Source: Roseofilum capinflatum BLCC-M114
Lineage (GTDB): Bacteria; Cyanobacteriota; Cyanobacteriia; Cyanobacteriales; Desertifilaceae
Assembly (NCBI RefSeq): GCF_030068505.1
Contig: NZ_JAQOSO010000112.1
Location: forward strand, 1 to 64,000
Direction: 5' to 3'
DNA: 64,000 nt
Shown here: positions 17,088 to 26,536 of the stretch, in pieces
How positions within the stretch are numbered: the stretch's first letter is position 1
Layout of the letters: each line of letters opens with the position of its first letter
Notes under the pieces: model-generated
What the model saw: the letters and a program-made list of their open reading frames with translations, nothing else
Database searches by the model: none
What the model was told of the DNA's origin: nothing
Translations under genes and position numbers: made by a program

Positions 17088-18392
17088 GTGAAAAATGTCT
17101 TAGGGATCATTCTTGGAGGAGGGGCAGGAACTAGGCTGTATCCTCTGACCAAACTACGGGCTAAACCGGCTGTACCGTTAGCTGGTAAATACCGGTTGAT
17201 TGACATTCCCGTTAGTAACTGTGTCAACTCCGAGATTTACAAAATCTACGTTCTCACTCAATTCAACTCGGCTTCCCTGAACCGCCATGTAACCCGTGCT
17301 TACAGCTTTTCCAGTTTCTCGGAAGGCTTTGTAGAAATTCTGGCAGCTCAACAGACGGCAAGCGATCGCACCAGTTGGTTTGAAGGAACCGCCGATGCGG
17401 TGCGTAAATACCTGTGGTTAATGGAAGAATGGGATATTGATGAATACCTGATTCTATCCGGGGATCATCTGTACCGTATGGATTATCGGGACTTCATCAA
17501 CTACCACCGGGAAAGCCAGGCTGATGTTACCCTGTCTGTGGTTCCCATCGATGAAGAACGAGCCTCTGATTTTGGCTTAATGAAAATTGATGATACCGGA
17601 CGCATCATTGATTTCAGTGAGAAACCCAAGGGAGACGATCTCAAGAAGATGGCTGTGGATACCACCGTTTTGGGGCTTTCTCCCGAAGAAGCCAAACAAA
17701 AGCCCTATATTGCCTCCATGGGGATTTATATCTTCAATAAGGATTTGATGGGTAAACTGCTTACAGAGAATCCCGATCAAAAAGATTTTGGTAAGGAAGT
17801 GCTACCCTTTGCAGCCACTCAGGGTTATAAAGTGCAGGCTTACCTGTTTAATGATTATTGGGAAGATATCGGAACCATCAAAGCCTTTTATGACGCGAAC
17901 TTGGCTCTGACGGAACAACCGACACCCCCGTTTAGCTTCTATAACGAAATTGCTCCGATTTACAGCCGTTCCCGGTTCCTACCTCCCTCTAAGCTGTTGG
18001 ATGCGAAGGTAACTGAATCAATTGTGGCAGAAGGCTGTATTCTCAAGAATTGTACAATCCATCATTCCGTTTTGGGTGTGCGATCGCGAGTAGAAGGCAA
18101 TTGTGTGGTCGAAGATTCCATGCTCATGGGGGCAGACTTCTACGAACCCTTCGCCGAACGTCAATCCGGAACTCAACAAGGCAAGGTTCCCGTCGGTATT
18201 GGTGAAGGCAGCACCATCCGAGGCGCGATTATTGATAAGAATGCTCGCATTGGTCGCAATGTGCAAATTATCAATAAAGACCATGTGGAGGAAGGCAACA
18301 ATAAAGAGACTGAAAAACTTGGTTTCTTGATTCGTGGCGGAGTCGTTGTGATTATCAAAAATGCCACGATTCCTGATGGTACAGTGATTTAG
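17088..18392 (+). CDS. Glucose-1-phosphate adenylyltransferase (ADP-glucose pyrophosphorylase)
   Basis: GlgC makes ADP-glucose from ATP and glucose-1-phosphate, the committed step of glycogen synthesis. The nucleotide-binding signature [20 protein letters not shown] is at residues 10-29, and the sugar-binding [14 protein letters not shown] and [15 protein letters not shown] regions follow. The C-terminal left-handed beta-helix ends [10 protein letters not shown], as in other cyanobacterial and plant small subunits. Translation starts at a GTG (17088). The 434-residue length is standard. It is monocistronic or co-transcribed with the P-loop kinase gene 27 bp downstream. Confidence 0.97.
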   Translation: MKNVLGIILGGGAGTRLYPLTKLRAKPAVPLAGKYRLIDIPVSNCVNSEIYKIYVLTQFNSASLNRHVTRAYSFSSFSEGFVEILAAQQTASDRTSWFEGTADAVRKYLWLMEEWDIDEYLILSGDHLYRMDYRDFINYHRESQADVTLSVVPIDEERASDFGLMKIDDTGRIIDFSEKPKGDDLKKMAVDTTVLGLSPEEAKQKPYIASMGIYIFNKDLMGKLLTENPDQKDFGKEVLPFAATQGYKVQAYLFNDYWEDIGTIKAFYDANLALTEQPTPPFSFYNEIAPIYSRSRFLPPSKLLDAKVTESIVAEGCILKNCTIHHSVLGVRSRVEGNCVVEDSMLMGADFYEPFAERQSGTQQGKVPVGIGEGSTIRGAIIDKNARIGRNVQIINKDHVEEGNNKETEKLGFLIRGGVVVIIKNATIPDGTVI

Positions 18393-18419
18393 TCTGTACA
18401 AGATTTAGGGCTTCAGGAT

Positions 18420-18902
18420 ATGACTGACTCCTGCCGACTGATGATATTAATTGGTCTTCCAGGTAGCGGAAAATCCACCCTAGCTTACCAGTTGATGGCG
18501 GCCTGGCCGACCTATCGACTGGTTTCTACGGATGCCATTCGCGGGCAGTTGTTTGGAGATCCAGCCGTTCAAGGAGATTGGCGCTTAGTTTGGCATCAGG
18601 TGAGGTTACAGTTTCAATCGGCTCTACTCGAAGGAGCATCGACGATTTATGATGCGACTAATGTGAAACGAGCCAACCGCCAGGATGTGATTAAGCTCGG
18701 CCGTGAGTTAGGATTTTCCACAATTACCGGGATTTGGATCAGGACGCGGTTACAGGAGTGTTTAGCCAGAAATCGATCGCGCGATCGCCAGGTTCCCGAA
18801 GAGATAATCTTAAGCATGTACCGCCAGCTCTGGGGTGCGCCTCCGAGTCTGAGCGAAGGAATGGATCATTTGATTTTTTATCAACCCACAAGGAAACCGT
18901 AA
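18420..18902 (+). CDS. Small P-loop kinase (T4 polynucleotide-kinase-like ATPase)
   Basis: This 160-residue protein begins with a Walker A motif (GLPGSGKST, residues 12-20), then STDAIRGQLFGD and IYDATNVKRANR, features of the AAA_33/zeta-toxin-like P-loop kinases such as the kinase domain of T4 Pnkp. The lid region RNRSRDRQVPEEII supplies arginines. Substrate is unknown. It follows glgC by 27 bp on the same strand. Confidence 0.85.
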   Translation: MTDSCRLMILIGLPGSGKSTLAYQLMAAWPTYRLVSTDAIRGQLFGDPAVQGDWRLVWHQVRLQFQSALLEGASTIYDATNVKRANRQDVIKLGRELGFSTITGIWIRTRLQECLARNRSRDRQVPEEIILSMYRQLWGAPPSLSEGMDHLIFYQPTRKP

Positions 18903-18977
18903 AGCAATATCAATTAACCTTTTTCATGTTGGCGACAGCCCAAATAATGGCTTGGGTTTGAGGGCCAGGTGGCTCTA

Positions 18978-19805
18978 CTATGAAAAAGTATACAGGACAT
19001 GAGAAAAATCTCGTCGGCGTAAATCAGATTCCTGGATATAAAACAACAATACATTTTCTGGCATAGAAATTTTCAGTAAAACCGTATCGAGTGGCCCTTC
19101 AATTTCCTCGAAGGCAAAATCACGGGGATCTTCTTGAGCGAAAGTAGCATAACCTCCGATGTGGATTTCACCACAATATTCCTCTACTTCTATAGAGTAT
19201 GCCTCTAGCTCTTCGTTGGTGGTGCGAGCATACCCCTCAAAGATTAGGTTGTAGATCTGATAATCATCACAAGACATGGGAGCTACACCAGAATGCCACT
19301 CAATGGCGGAACAGTCTTGGGGATAGGGGTCGAGAACGTCAGGATTTTTTTCGGGAAGAAAATCAAAATGGGTAACCAGATTAGCTTCATCTAGTTCCAG
19401 TTCAGGAAAATAGAGAATACGAAAGGTATTTTGCTGATACCAAGTGGCCTTAAATCGGTCACCATAGTTAGGTTCGGGACACCCCCACCCCACCCCATCG
19501 GCAATGTAGAACTGGAGAATTCCCTGCTGTGGAAATCCGTCCAGTACAGGCATTTGATCAAAGTTAATTTGGCAGAGAAGATGAAGATATTGACCTTCTG
19601 GGGTTTGGGGATAGGTCATCCCTTTGGGTAGATAGGGAAATCCTGCCTGAGTGTTACGATACCCAGGAAATTTGCTGCTCCACCAGGTCAGGCTTTCATC
19701 CGCAACTAAGGTCATTCTGAGGTAGGGCTTGATTGTGGCGGCAATGCGATCGCGATAAGGCTCTAAGATGGAGGATAAAGGTCGTTGATCGGGGTCATTG
19801 TTCAT
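18978..19805 (-). CDS. DUF1963 (YwqG family) protein
   Basis: This 275-residue protein carries the YwqG/DUF1963 pattern: an early SKFPGYR...GFPYLPKG segment, then LHLLCQINFDQMP, GILQFYIADGVGWG, and late GGYATFAQEDPR. Members are intracellular beta-rich proteins of unknown biochemical function. No membrane segment or signal is seen. It is convergent with the P-loop kinase gene. Confidence 0.87.
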   Translation of the reverse strand: MNNDPDQRPLSSILEPYRDRIAATIKPYLRMTLVADESLTWWSSKFPGYRNTQAGFPYLPKGMTYPQTPEGQYLHLLCQINFDQMPVLDGFPQQGILQFYIADGVGWGCPEPNYGDRFKATWYQQNTFRILYFPELELDEANLVTHFDFLPEKNPDVLDPYPQDCSAIEWHSGVAPMSCDDYQIYNLIFEGYARTTNEELEAYSIEVEEYCGEIHIGGYATFAQEDPRDFAFEEIEGPLDTVLLKISMPENVLLFYIQESDLRRRDFSHVLYTFS

Positions 19806-20008
19806 GGGGCATAGCCTGGCTAGATAGATTACACCTGCCTCTTCATTTTAATTACCTCAAGTGGCTGGGGGCGATTCTGGGCTGCTATGGGGTTCGGAAA
19901 TTGCGATCGCAACCGAACTGCGAGCCAGACTCAACCTTTGATACTCTTAAGCTGATATTGCTATATAAACCCATTAGACTAAAGACATAACAGCGTTAAG
20001 GAGTGTAT

Positions 20009-21040
20009 ATGGTGGCTACTGATTTTAAGGACTACTATTCCGTGTTGGGGGTTAGTCGCACTGCCAGTGCCGACGAGATTAAGAAGAGTTTCCGTCGTCT
20101 AGCCCGGAAATACCACCCGGATATGAATCCTGGAAATCAGAAAGCGGAGGCTCGGTTTAAGGAAGTTAGCGAAGCCTACGAAGTCCTGTCCGATCCGGAA
20201 AAGCGCAAAAAATACGACCAGTTTGGCCAATATTGGAAGCAAGCGGGTAGTACATCGTCGAGTTACGGACGAGGAGCTTCTAGTGGGGTAGACTTTAATG
20301 GCTTTGATTTTAGCCAATATACGACCTTTGATGAGTTTATTAATGAACTCCTCGGACGTATGGGAACGGGAAACCCCGGAGCGAGTACGACGGGCCGCAG
20401 AACTAGCTATAATTCCAACTATAATTACCGCACCACAGGACGCTCTACGGGATTTGGTGGATTTGAAGATTTTGCCAGCTATGGAGCGCCTCCGAAAACC
20501 AGTAATGTGTCCCAAGAAGCTTCCATTGTCCTCTCCTTTGCAGAAGCCTTTCATGGAGTCCAAAAGCGGATTAACTTAGGCTCAGAAGTGATAGAGGTGC
20601 GGATTCCTCCTGGAGCGAAACCCGGTACTCGGATTCGAGTGCGGGGCAAAGGTAGCGTCAACCCACAAACGGCACAACGGGGAGATTTGTATTTAACCGT
20701 GTCCTTGCAACCCCATAGCTTTTTCCAGTTTGAGGGGGATAATTTAGTCTGTGAGTTGCCCATTTCTCCGGAAGAGGCCGTTTTAGGAGCCAGTATAGAA
20801 GTCCCCACCCCCGATGGACGGGTACAGATGAGTATTCCGGCTGGCATTCGTCATGGTCAATCCTTGCGTTTGCGGGGTAAGGGATGGCCGAATCCAAAGG
20901 GCGCGAGAGGGGATCAGTTGGTGAAAATTGCGATCGCCGTTCCCAAAACCCTCAGCAAAAGCGAACGGGAGTGTTACGAGAAACTGAAAACCATCCGCAC
21001 TCAGAATCCAAGAGCGAATTTTGGATCGGTTCGGCTGTAA
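20009..21040 (+). CDS. DnaJ-type (CbpA-like) co-chaperone
   Basis: The N-terminal J domain (about residues 8-72) contains the essential HPD motif in [10 protein letters not shown], so it can stimulate an Hsp70 (DnaK). A Gly/Ser-rich linker follows, and then two C-terminal beta-sandwich substrate domains, without the zinc-finger CxxCxGxG repeats of DnaJ type A. That makes it a type B/CbpA-like protein of 343 residues. The ATG at 20009 is chosen because AAGGAG (19998-20003) lies five bases upstream; an in-frame GTG overlaps that site. A 15-bp tandem duplication repeats the stop codon at its 3' end. Confidence 0.93.
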   Translation: MVATDFKDYYSVLGVSRTASADEIKKSFRRLARKYHPDMNPGNQKAEARFKEVSEAYEVLSDPEKRKKYDQFGQYWKQAGSTSSSYGRGASSGVDFNGFDFSQYTTFDEFINELLGRMGTGNPGASTTGRRTSYNSNYNYRTTGRSTGFGGFEDFASYGAPPKTSNVSQEASIVLSFAEAFHGVQKRINLGSEVIEVRIPPGAKPGTRIRVRGKGSVNPQTAQRGDLYLTVSLQPHSFFQFEGDNLVCELPISPEEAVLGASIEVPTPDGRVQMSIPAGIRHGQSLRLRGKGWPNPKGARGDQLVKIAIAVPKTLSKSERECYEKLKTIRTQNPRANFGSVRL

Positions 21041-21055
21041 TCGGTTCGGCTGTAA
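21026..21055. repeat. Perfect 15-bp tandem duplication at the DnaJ-like gene 3' end
   Basis: TCGGTTCGGCTGTAA occurs at 21026-21040 and again at 21041-21055 without mismatch. The first copy encodes the last residues and stop; the second copy repeats the stop out of the gene. Confidence 0.9.
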
Positions 21056-21307
21056 CTGTACATTCCCTGTCCTTCAACTGTTTAGATTACAGGTCATGAC
21101 CTGAAAGCTAATATAAACGAATGTAACAGGCGATCGCCTCAATGTGCCTCTATTTCGGCGCATTGTGAAGAATTGTAAATAAATTTTAATCAATCTTGTG
21201 CTAGATACGCACAAAACTTAAAATTCTTTAAGAAGCTTATGGAGTATAGATAGATCCAATTCCTATCTACTCATCAACCCTTAGAACTCTTAGGAGTATT
21301 TTCGACT
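21056..21307. promoter_or_regulatory. Intergenic region with a 14-bp perfect palindrome
   Basis: The palindrome CAGGTCATGACCTG lies at 21090-21103, a HIP1 site at about 21131-21138, and a GTGC...GCAC element (TGTGCTAGATACGCACA) near 21196. The stretch before the next start is AT-rich, with TTAGGAG as ribosome-binding site. It could carry an operator for the small basic protein gene; no regulator can be named. Confidence 0.4.
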
Positions 21308-21760
21308 ATGGCATTCCTGAAAAATTTACTCGGTGGCAAAAAAAAAGGTGAGAACTTTCAAGTTCAATTTGATGACACCCCAAAAACCGAAACTCAACCG
21401 GTAGCCTCCCCTGCACCAGAAGCCCCTAAAGCTCCTGAAGCTCCTGAAACCACTGCTCAAGCCCCCGCACCCGCAGCAACAACAGAAGCTCCTGCCAAGA
21501 AAAAAGCGAAAAAAGAACCGAAAAAAACCAAGACCTTCAGAAAGGCAAAACAGAAAACCGCCCCTGAACAAGCTCCCCCTGTGGCCAAACCCGTTGCTCA
21601 ACCTAAAGTTGCGGCAGTGACTAAACCGGCTCAACCCGTTGTAGAAGAAGGGTTTGCCACCAAGTACATGAATACGGGATTAGGGCAAACCATGAGTCGC
21701 CGTCGCCCTGGCCCCAATATGAAAGGCTTTTTAGAGATGGCTCGTAAAGCCAAAAATTAG
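21308..21760 (+). CDS. Small basic Ala/Pro/Lys-rich cyanobacterial protein
   Basis: This 150-residue protein starts with MAFLKNLLGGKKKGE, continues with a long Ala-Pro-Glu-rich and then Lys-rich disordered middle (about 30-110), and ends in a compact conserved tail (GFATKYMN..., SRRRPGPNM, FLEMARKAK). I recall proteins with this ending as conserved hypotheticals in cyanobacteria, but no function is known to me. The strong ribosome-binding site and long leader suggest substantial expression. The lysine-rich middle could bind nucleic acid (inference). Confidence 0.75.
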   Translation: MAFLKNLLGGKKKGENFQVQFDDTPKTETQPVASPAPEAPKAPEAPETTAQAPAPAATTEAPAKKKAKKEPKKTKTFRKAKQKTAPEQAPPVAKPVAQPKVAAVTKPAQPVVEEGFATKYMNTGLGQTMSRRRPGPNMKGFLEMARKAKN

Positions 21761-21783
21761 ACCCTTTTTTCTAACAACGATCT

Positions 21784-21899
21784 GTAGGGGCGTTTCATGT
21801 CGCGTTGGCGTAGCCTGCGCGGAGCGCATAGCGAAACGGCCGGAAAGCCCCTACATCCTACAATTATGTTATGTCCCACTGTTAAGTGAATCGACTATA
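21784..21899. mobile_element. Palindromic element ending in a shared MITE terminus
   Basis: GTAGGGGCGTTTC at 21784-21796 and GAAACG...AAGCCCCTAC up to about 21855 form a large imperfect hairpin. The right part, 21872-21899, is the reverse complement of the TATAGT(C/T)GATTCA(C/A)TTAACAGTG(G/A)GACA terminus also present at 15882 and 47193. No matching left terminus is seen, so the copy may be truncated. Confidence 0.6.
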
Positions 21900-22923
21900 A
21901 TTGCTCCTGCTCTAGTTTGGGGCTGACTCCGCTAATTTTAAGTAAATCGCTTAAGGTGGGGCAATAGGTAGTTAAACCAAACGTAGTCGGACTGACGGGG
22001 TTTTGATAGCAAAAATGGCGATAGCGCATACAAAACTGATCCCAAGCGGCCATTTCAATTTTTACACCAATCAGCCGCAAAATCCCAATCAAGGTATCAG
22101 CTAGAGCAACAGATAGAGGAATGCGAAAATAGATTTTTTTATTCAAAAACCGGCAAATTTCTTCCACAGCATCATCAATTTTTATCACAGGATTCCCTAA
22201 AACTAGATGATTGGAAAAAGCAAAATCTTCTTTGGAATCAGGAGGGAGAGGATAATCGACCAAATGGGTAATAATTTGGGCAATATCATAGGCGTGGAGA
22301 AAATGAAAACTGCCATCAGCGCTCAAAAACCGAGCCAAGTTAATCCATTTGGGAATTTCTGAGAGTCCAGAAGAGAGATGGGAGTGGGGTTTATGGTCAT
22401 CTCCGCCAAAGACTAAGGTAGGAAAGACAACGGAAATGGGGGGAGCGCTGGTGAGTTTACTCAGTTGCTGATAACAGTCATATTTAGAGCGAATATAATC
22501 GGTTCCTAACTGTCCAGCTTGGGGTAAAAGCTGATTTTGTTGACCTAAAATGCTGGCGGTAGAAAAGTAGATGACTTGGTTACAAACATTCGGGTCTAAG
22601 GCTTTAATGAGTTGAATGGTTTTAACGACATTAATATCAAATACTTCCCTTGGCCCTCCCCAAGCGGTCGCGGCTAAAATGGCCCCATCAACGGTACTTA
22701 ACAGATCGTTATATTGACTAATTTCACGCAAATCGTTTTCTAATAGGGTGATCCCCGATCGCGCTTGATAGTCGAATTTGAGTTTTTCGGGTTTTCTGAC
22801 AAGAAAAAACAACTCATGACCGGTATTTTGAATCAGAGATTCGGCGATATAGTGGCCAATGCAACCGCTTGCACCGGTCATGAAAATCCGTTTTTTTTTC
22901 GGGGTTGATGGGGTTCGGGTCAT
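21895..22923 (-). CDS. NAD-dependent epimerase/dehydratase (extended SDR)
   Basis: This 342-residue protein has the nucleotide-binding TGASGCIGHYIAE motif near its N-terminus and the extended-SDR layout with an active-site-type YIRSKYDCYQQL segment (YxxxK). Its substrate is unknown; it could act on a sugar nucleotide or another cyclic alcohol. It starts six bases after hemE on the same strand, suggesting an operon. Its stop codon TAG lies inside the MITE terminus at 21895-21899, so its C-terminus may have been altered by that element. Confidence 0.85.
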   Translation of the reverse strand: MTRTPSTPKKKRIFMTGASGCIGHYIAESLIQNTGHELFFLVRKPEKLKFDYQARSGITLLENDLREISQYNDLLSTVDGAILAATAWGGPREVFDINVVKTIQLIKALDPNVCNQVIYFSTASILGQQNQLLPQAGQLGTDYIRSKYDCYQQLSKLTSAPPISVVFPTLVFGGDDHKPHSHLSSGLSEIPKWINLARFLSADGSFHFLHAYDIAQIITHLVDYPLPPDSKEDFAFSNHLVLGNPVIKIDDAVEEICRFLNKKIYFRIPLSVALADTLIGILRLIGVKIEMAAWDQFCMRYRHFCYQNPVSPTTFGLTTYCPTLSDLLKISGVSPKLEQEQL

Positions 22924-22929
22924 AATCGA

Positions 22930-23991
22930 TTAACAGGTCGCCAGCAGTTGATCCATTTGTTTTGCGGTTTCAAAGAAAAACTGGGCATTTTCTTCTGGTG
23001 TTCCAGGTAAAATCCCATGACCGAGGTTGAGGATATGCCGTTGGTTACCGGCTTTGCGAACGGTGTCGATCATGCGATCGCGGATAAAGTCCTGAGACCC
23101 AAAGAGCGCACCGGGATCGACATTGCCTTGTACCCCCATGGTTTCCGGTAGGCGAGACCGGGCATCCTTCATATCCACCGTCCAGTCTACACTGATGATA
23201 TCGACTCCCGATTTGGGCATCAGGTCAAATACCCCTGCACTGCCGCTAATGTATAGAATCAGGGGCGTATCGGGGTATTCAGCTTTGACTTGCTTAACCA
23301 CCCGTTGTTGATAGGGGAGAGCTAGAGCTTCATAGTCAATGGGACTGAGGTTACCGGCCCAAGAGTCAAACAGTTGTACCACTTGAGCGCCGTTTTTAAT
23401 CTGGTATTTGACGTAAGTGGCGATCGAGTCAGCGACCTTACCCAACAGTTGATGTAACATCTGCGGCTCACTAAAGGCCATGCGCTTAATATTGCTGTAG
23501 GTCTTCGAGGTTTTGCCTTCAATCATATAAGCAGCTAACGTCCAAGGAGACCCCACAAACCCTAATACAGCCGCCTTATTACCCACTTCTTTGCGTAACT
23601 CCTGCAAGACTTGTCCGACAAAGGGGAGGGACTCTTCTGGGTTTAAGGGAGTCACCGCTTCCACCTGGTCTAGGGAGCGAATGGGGGGGTCAATGATCGG
23701 CCCTTTGCTTTCGACAATATCGAAGGGAACCCCCATTCCCGGTAAGGGGGTGAGAATATCGGAAAATAGGATCACCCCATCGGGTTCAAAGGCGCGATAG
23801 GGTTGCAGAGAAATTTCTAGGGAGAGTTCGGGATTTTCGGAGCGCTCCCGAAAGCTTGGATACTTATCTCGCAAGTCACGGTAAACTTTCATGTAGCGCC
23901 CTGCCTGCCGCATCATCCATACGGGGGGGCGAGGGAGGACTTCTCCACGGGTAGCGCGTAATAGATAGGGTATCTCAGTTGATTGGGTCAT
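22930..23991 (-). CDS. Uroporphyrinogen decarboxylase
   Basis: HemE decarboxylates uroporphyrinogen III to coproporphyrinogen III in haem and chlorophyll synthesis. The family signatures [14 protein letters not shown] (about residues 22-35) and [16 protein letters not shown] (about 143-158) are intact, and the 353-residue length is normal. It is the upstream gene of a probable two-gene unit with the epimerase. Pigment demand ties it functionally to the CpcS-type lyase downstream. Confidence 0.97.
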   Translation of the reverse strand: MTQSTEIPYLLRATRGEVLPRPPVWMMRQAGRYMKVYRDLRDKYPSFRERSENPELSLEISLQPYRAFEPDGVILFSDILTPLPGMGVPFDIVESKGPIIDPPIRSLDQVEAVTPLNPEESLPFVGQVLQELRKEVGNKAAVLGFVGSPWTLAAYMIEGKTSKTYSNIKRMAFSEPQMLHQLLGKVADSIATYVKYQIKNGAQVVQLFDSWAGNLSPIDYEALALPYQQRVVKQVKAEYPDTPLILYISGSAGVFDLMPKSGVDIISVDWTVDMKDARSRLPETMGVQGNVDPGALFGSQDFIRDRMIDTVRKAGNQRHILNLGHGILPGTPEENAQFFFETAKQMDQLLATC

Positions 23992-24307
23992 GCTTCAGGG
24001 TGTTTAATGCCAAGGGCTGGAGATGAGTGCAAAAATTGGGGATAGGGAAGCCTGGTAGCTCAGTTCGTTGCTTCTTTGGGCTAACAGTTGAGGACAAGCC
24101 AGTTAACTTCACCGATCCAGACAACCGGCTGCGATTTTCCGGATTGCTTCCCCTATCATCTCATAAGATGCGATCAAACGGTTTACCCATTACTGATTAC
24201 CCATTACCAGCGCATTCATGTCCGCGATCGCGGAAAGCACTATAAAATAGAATGTTGGCTTTTTTCCAATACTGACGCTCAACTTGTGGAGATAGTACGA
24301 CGGTTTA
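23992..24307. other. Divergent intergenic region hemE / cpcS-type gene
   Basis: This 316-bp region carries promoters in both directions. It contains three CCCATTA-type heptamer units near 24187-24207, an overlapping CGCGATCGCGG site at about 24222, and an AT-rich stretch before the lyase start. A CTGGTAGCTCAGTTCG string resembles a tRNA D-arm, but no tRNA can be folded around it. Confidence 0.5.
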
Positions 24308-24817
24308 ATGAATATTACGGAATTTTTACAACAGACGGCGGGAAAATGGTTTTCTCAGCGCACTGCTCATCAGGTCGAATCAAGTCAAACTCAGACCGGA
24401 AAATCTACTCTCTATGTCGAATTTTTAGCCAGTGATGACCCAAAAGTAAAAACGCTCTGCGATCGCCACGGTCTAGAAACGGCGTTAGCAGGCACACGCA
24501 TGAGCTGGGAAGCGACCATTGACCCTTCTGCCCAATCCTACAAGGGAGAGCGTCTATTGGTTTGGGTTGGGGATGTTCAAAACCCCCAAATGGGTAAGTT
24601 TTTCTCTTCTGTTGAAGGTTCCTCTCCCGGTTCCTTTGTTCTCGACGAAGACGAAATTCTCACCTTAAGAGTCGAATCTCAAGGGCAAGTTTCGGAAGAT
24701 CGCCTATGGTTTGCCTCTCCTAATTTTCGCCTCAGAACGAGCCTCACTCAAGTCTCTGGTGAAACGGTTTTTGCTTCTCTGTGTACCGAAATCCGATTAG
24801 GAGGAAATCCCGCTTAG
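24308..24817 (+). CDS. Phycobiliprotein chromophore lyase, CpcS/CpeS family
   Basis: CpcS/CpcU-type lyases attach phycocyanobilin to Cys-84 (beta-82/84) of phycobiliproteins. The 169-residue length and the motifs MNITEFLQQTAGKWFSQRT at the N-terminus and RLWFASPNFRLRTS near residue 138 are characteristic of this lipocalin-like fold. CpcS versus CpcU cannot be decided from sequence alone. The start at 24308 is where family similarity begins. Confidence 0.9.
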   Translation: MNITEFLQQTAGKWFSQRTAHQVESSQTQTGKSTLYVEFLASDDPKVKTLCDRHGLETALAGTRMSWEATIDPSAQSYKGERLLVWVGDVQNPQMGKFFSSVEGSSPGSFVLDEDEILTLRVESQGQVSEDRLWFASPNFRLRTSLTQVSGETVFASLCTEIRLGGNPA

Positions 24818-25027
24818 TCGATGTGAGTTTGGCAAAATCTCACGGAGAACTCGATGGAGTCTTGTGCCTCAGCCCTGTCAAGGTGACGAACAAGGACGAA
24901 CAAGATTGCGAGTTTTCGGCTACGCCAGTCGGAAAAGTCTCAATCTCGAAGGAGTTAATCTGGCGATCGCGATCGCCAGAAACGATGGTTTTTCGTACTC
25001 AACTTTGCTCATTTTAGGAGATGCCGA
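24818..25027. other. Short intergenic region with possible gene remnant
   Basis: The plus strand around 24893-25040 can be read as RLRVFGYASRKSLNLEG, then VNLAIAIARNDGFSYSTL, then LILGDADYTKR before a stop. This looks protein-like but has no start and is interrupted upstream. I could not assign it to a family. Otherwise the stretch holds two overlapping GCGATCGC sites. Confidence 0.25.
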
Positions 25028-26284
25028 TTACACAAAGCGATGAGCAAAGTGATGCATCAGATCGACTCGGCCTTTACGCAGCATAGCGCGATCGAGCCGT
25101 TCTGTGGTGTTGCAAGTCATCATCACCACGAGCCGTTGTTGTAGTTGAATCCCGTCTTCATCAATCACACTTTGATAGAGAGTTCCATCTAATAAACTCA
25201 AGATATGCTCAGTTTTGGTATGGTCGTGACCGGCAGTCACAGAACGGTCTTGGGCCAGATTATCCGCTTCGTTAATCACCAGACAAATTTTTTCCAGGTA
25301 GGTGGGAGGCACAAAGTTTTCCACCGCATCATGATCGAGGATGAAAATCACGTATCCTAGGGGCATGAGGATTTCTTTGGCCACGGCTTGCGTCCAGGCG
25401 GTTTTTCCGGTTCCGGGTTCCCCATGGACAAGAATGGCCAGTTGTTGTTGGTCGAGGATGCTTTGTTGTACCGTGTCAGTGAATCCTTGGATATCGGTGG
25501 GAAAGGTGCGAATAGGAAAGTGGCTTTGCACTTGTCCGACTCGGCTTTGATAGCCACTGAGCATGACAGCTAGGTTATAGGTGGCTTTGTTGACGAGGGG
25601 GGCAATGTTGTTGGCAATCAGAGTATAGCGCCGTTTACCCCGTCCCATGTTTTCGACTTGTAGCCATACTTTGGCTTCTTCCCAGCACGCATAGACGGTT
25701 CCTAGGATTTCTAGACGCTCCCAAAAGTCTTTGGAAGATTGGCTAGAGGAGGAGTTGATGCCGGTTTTTTGGTTAAAGCGATTGATGGGATAGTAGAAGT
25801 AACGGTCGAGATAGTATTGGGTGATTACGTCGGGTTTATCCAGGATAGCCAGGATTTTGAAGACGGTGATTTCTTGTAGGCGGTTGAGGACAAAATCAAT
25901 GGGAATGCGATCGCGACTTACCGATTGTACTACAGGGGTTTCCGTCATCAGCACATCTTTATAGCGATAGTCGGGAAACGGCGGCTGGGGCGTAATATAA
26001 TCCCAATATTCTTCCAGGTTATAGCGAGTATTTTCAGAAAAAAGGTTGAAAATATTGGCCCACCAAGCATACTGGTTCCGACCCAGAGCATCAGCCAGGT
26101 CACTGACGGCTCCCATCGTTTTGTTGTTGAGTTCCCAAAAATCATTGGCCAGCAAATAAGAAAAATGCTCCCAATCAAATTCACGGTTGAGGGGTCGCCA
26201 GCCACTGCTCAATAACCCTCGACTTTGAGCTTGGTTGTTAGAGTTAGGATAGTTTTGAGGATAATCGAAATAAAAAGAGTCCAT
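25028..26284 (-). CDS. AAA family ATPase of unknown role
   Basis: The C-terminal third of this 418-residue protein is an AAA ATPase: Walker A GEPGTGKTA, Walker B ICLVINEADN, sensor-1-like VMMTCNTTERL and a terminal arginine-rich LDRAMLRKGRVD. The N-terminal 260 residues are tryptophan- and tyrosine-rich and match nothing I recognise. The BCS1/FtsH-like AAA core suggests a substrate remodelling role. It is divergent from no gene and is preceded at its 5' side by the MITE at 26321-26536. The product is probably cytoplasmic. Confidence 0.8.
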   Translation of the reverse strand: MDSFYFDYPQNYPNSNNQAQSRGLLSSGWRPLNREFDWEHFSYLLANDFWELNNKTMGAVSDLADALGRNQYAWWANIFNLFSENTRYNLEEYWDYITPQPPFPDYRYKDVLMTETPVVQSVSRDRIPIDFVLNRLQEITVFKILAILDKPDVITQYYLDRYFYYPINRFNQKTGINSSSSQSSKDFWERLEILGTVYACWEEAKVWLQVENMGRGKRRYTLIANNIAPLVNKATYNLAVMLSGYQSRVGQVQSHFPIRTFPTDIQGFTDTVQQSILDQQQLAILVHGEPGTGKTAWTQAVAKEILMPLGYVIFILDHDAVENFVPPTYLEKICLVINEADNLAQDRSVTAGHDHTKTEHILSLLDGTLYQSVIDEDGIQLQQRLVVMMTCNTTERLDRAMLRKGRVDLMHHFAHRFV

Positions 26285-26320
26285 AATTTAGGGATACAAT
26301 AGGCGTTTTCTCAACAATTA

Positions 26321-26536
26321 GCCGTTATATATAGCTAGTCTAAATGAGTTGTGCAACCGGAAATGCCCTCTCCCTAAATCCCTCTCCCACTGGGAGAGGG
26401 ACTTATGCTCCCCTTCTCCCTTCGACTTCGCTCCCTTCGACTTCGCTCAGGGCAAGCAGGGCAGCGCCTGCGGGAGAAGGGGCTGGGGGATGAGGGGTAG
26501 CCATTACATAACTCATTTAGGTTTGCTATATACGGC
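26321..26536. mobile_element. MITE-like element at the 3' end of kptA
   Basis: Inverted termini face each other: GCCGTTATATATAGC...CTAAATGAGTTGTG from 26321 and, reversed from 26536, GCCGTATATAGC...CTAAATGAGTTATG. The interior holds the CCCTCTCCC/GGGAGAGGG dispersed hairpin plus a CTTCGACTTCGCTC direct repeat. No transposase is encoded, so it would move only in trans. Confidence 0.75.

Noticed and set aside
24047-24080. CTGGTAGCTCAGTTCG resembling a tRNA D-arm
   Set aside because: No anticodon, T-arm or acceptor pairing can be made from the flanking bases.
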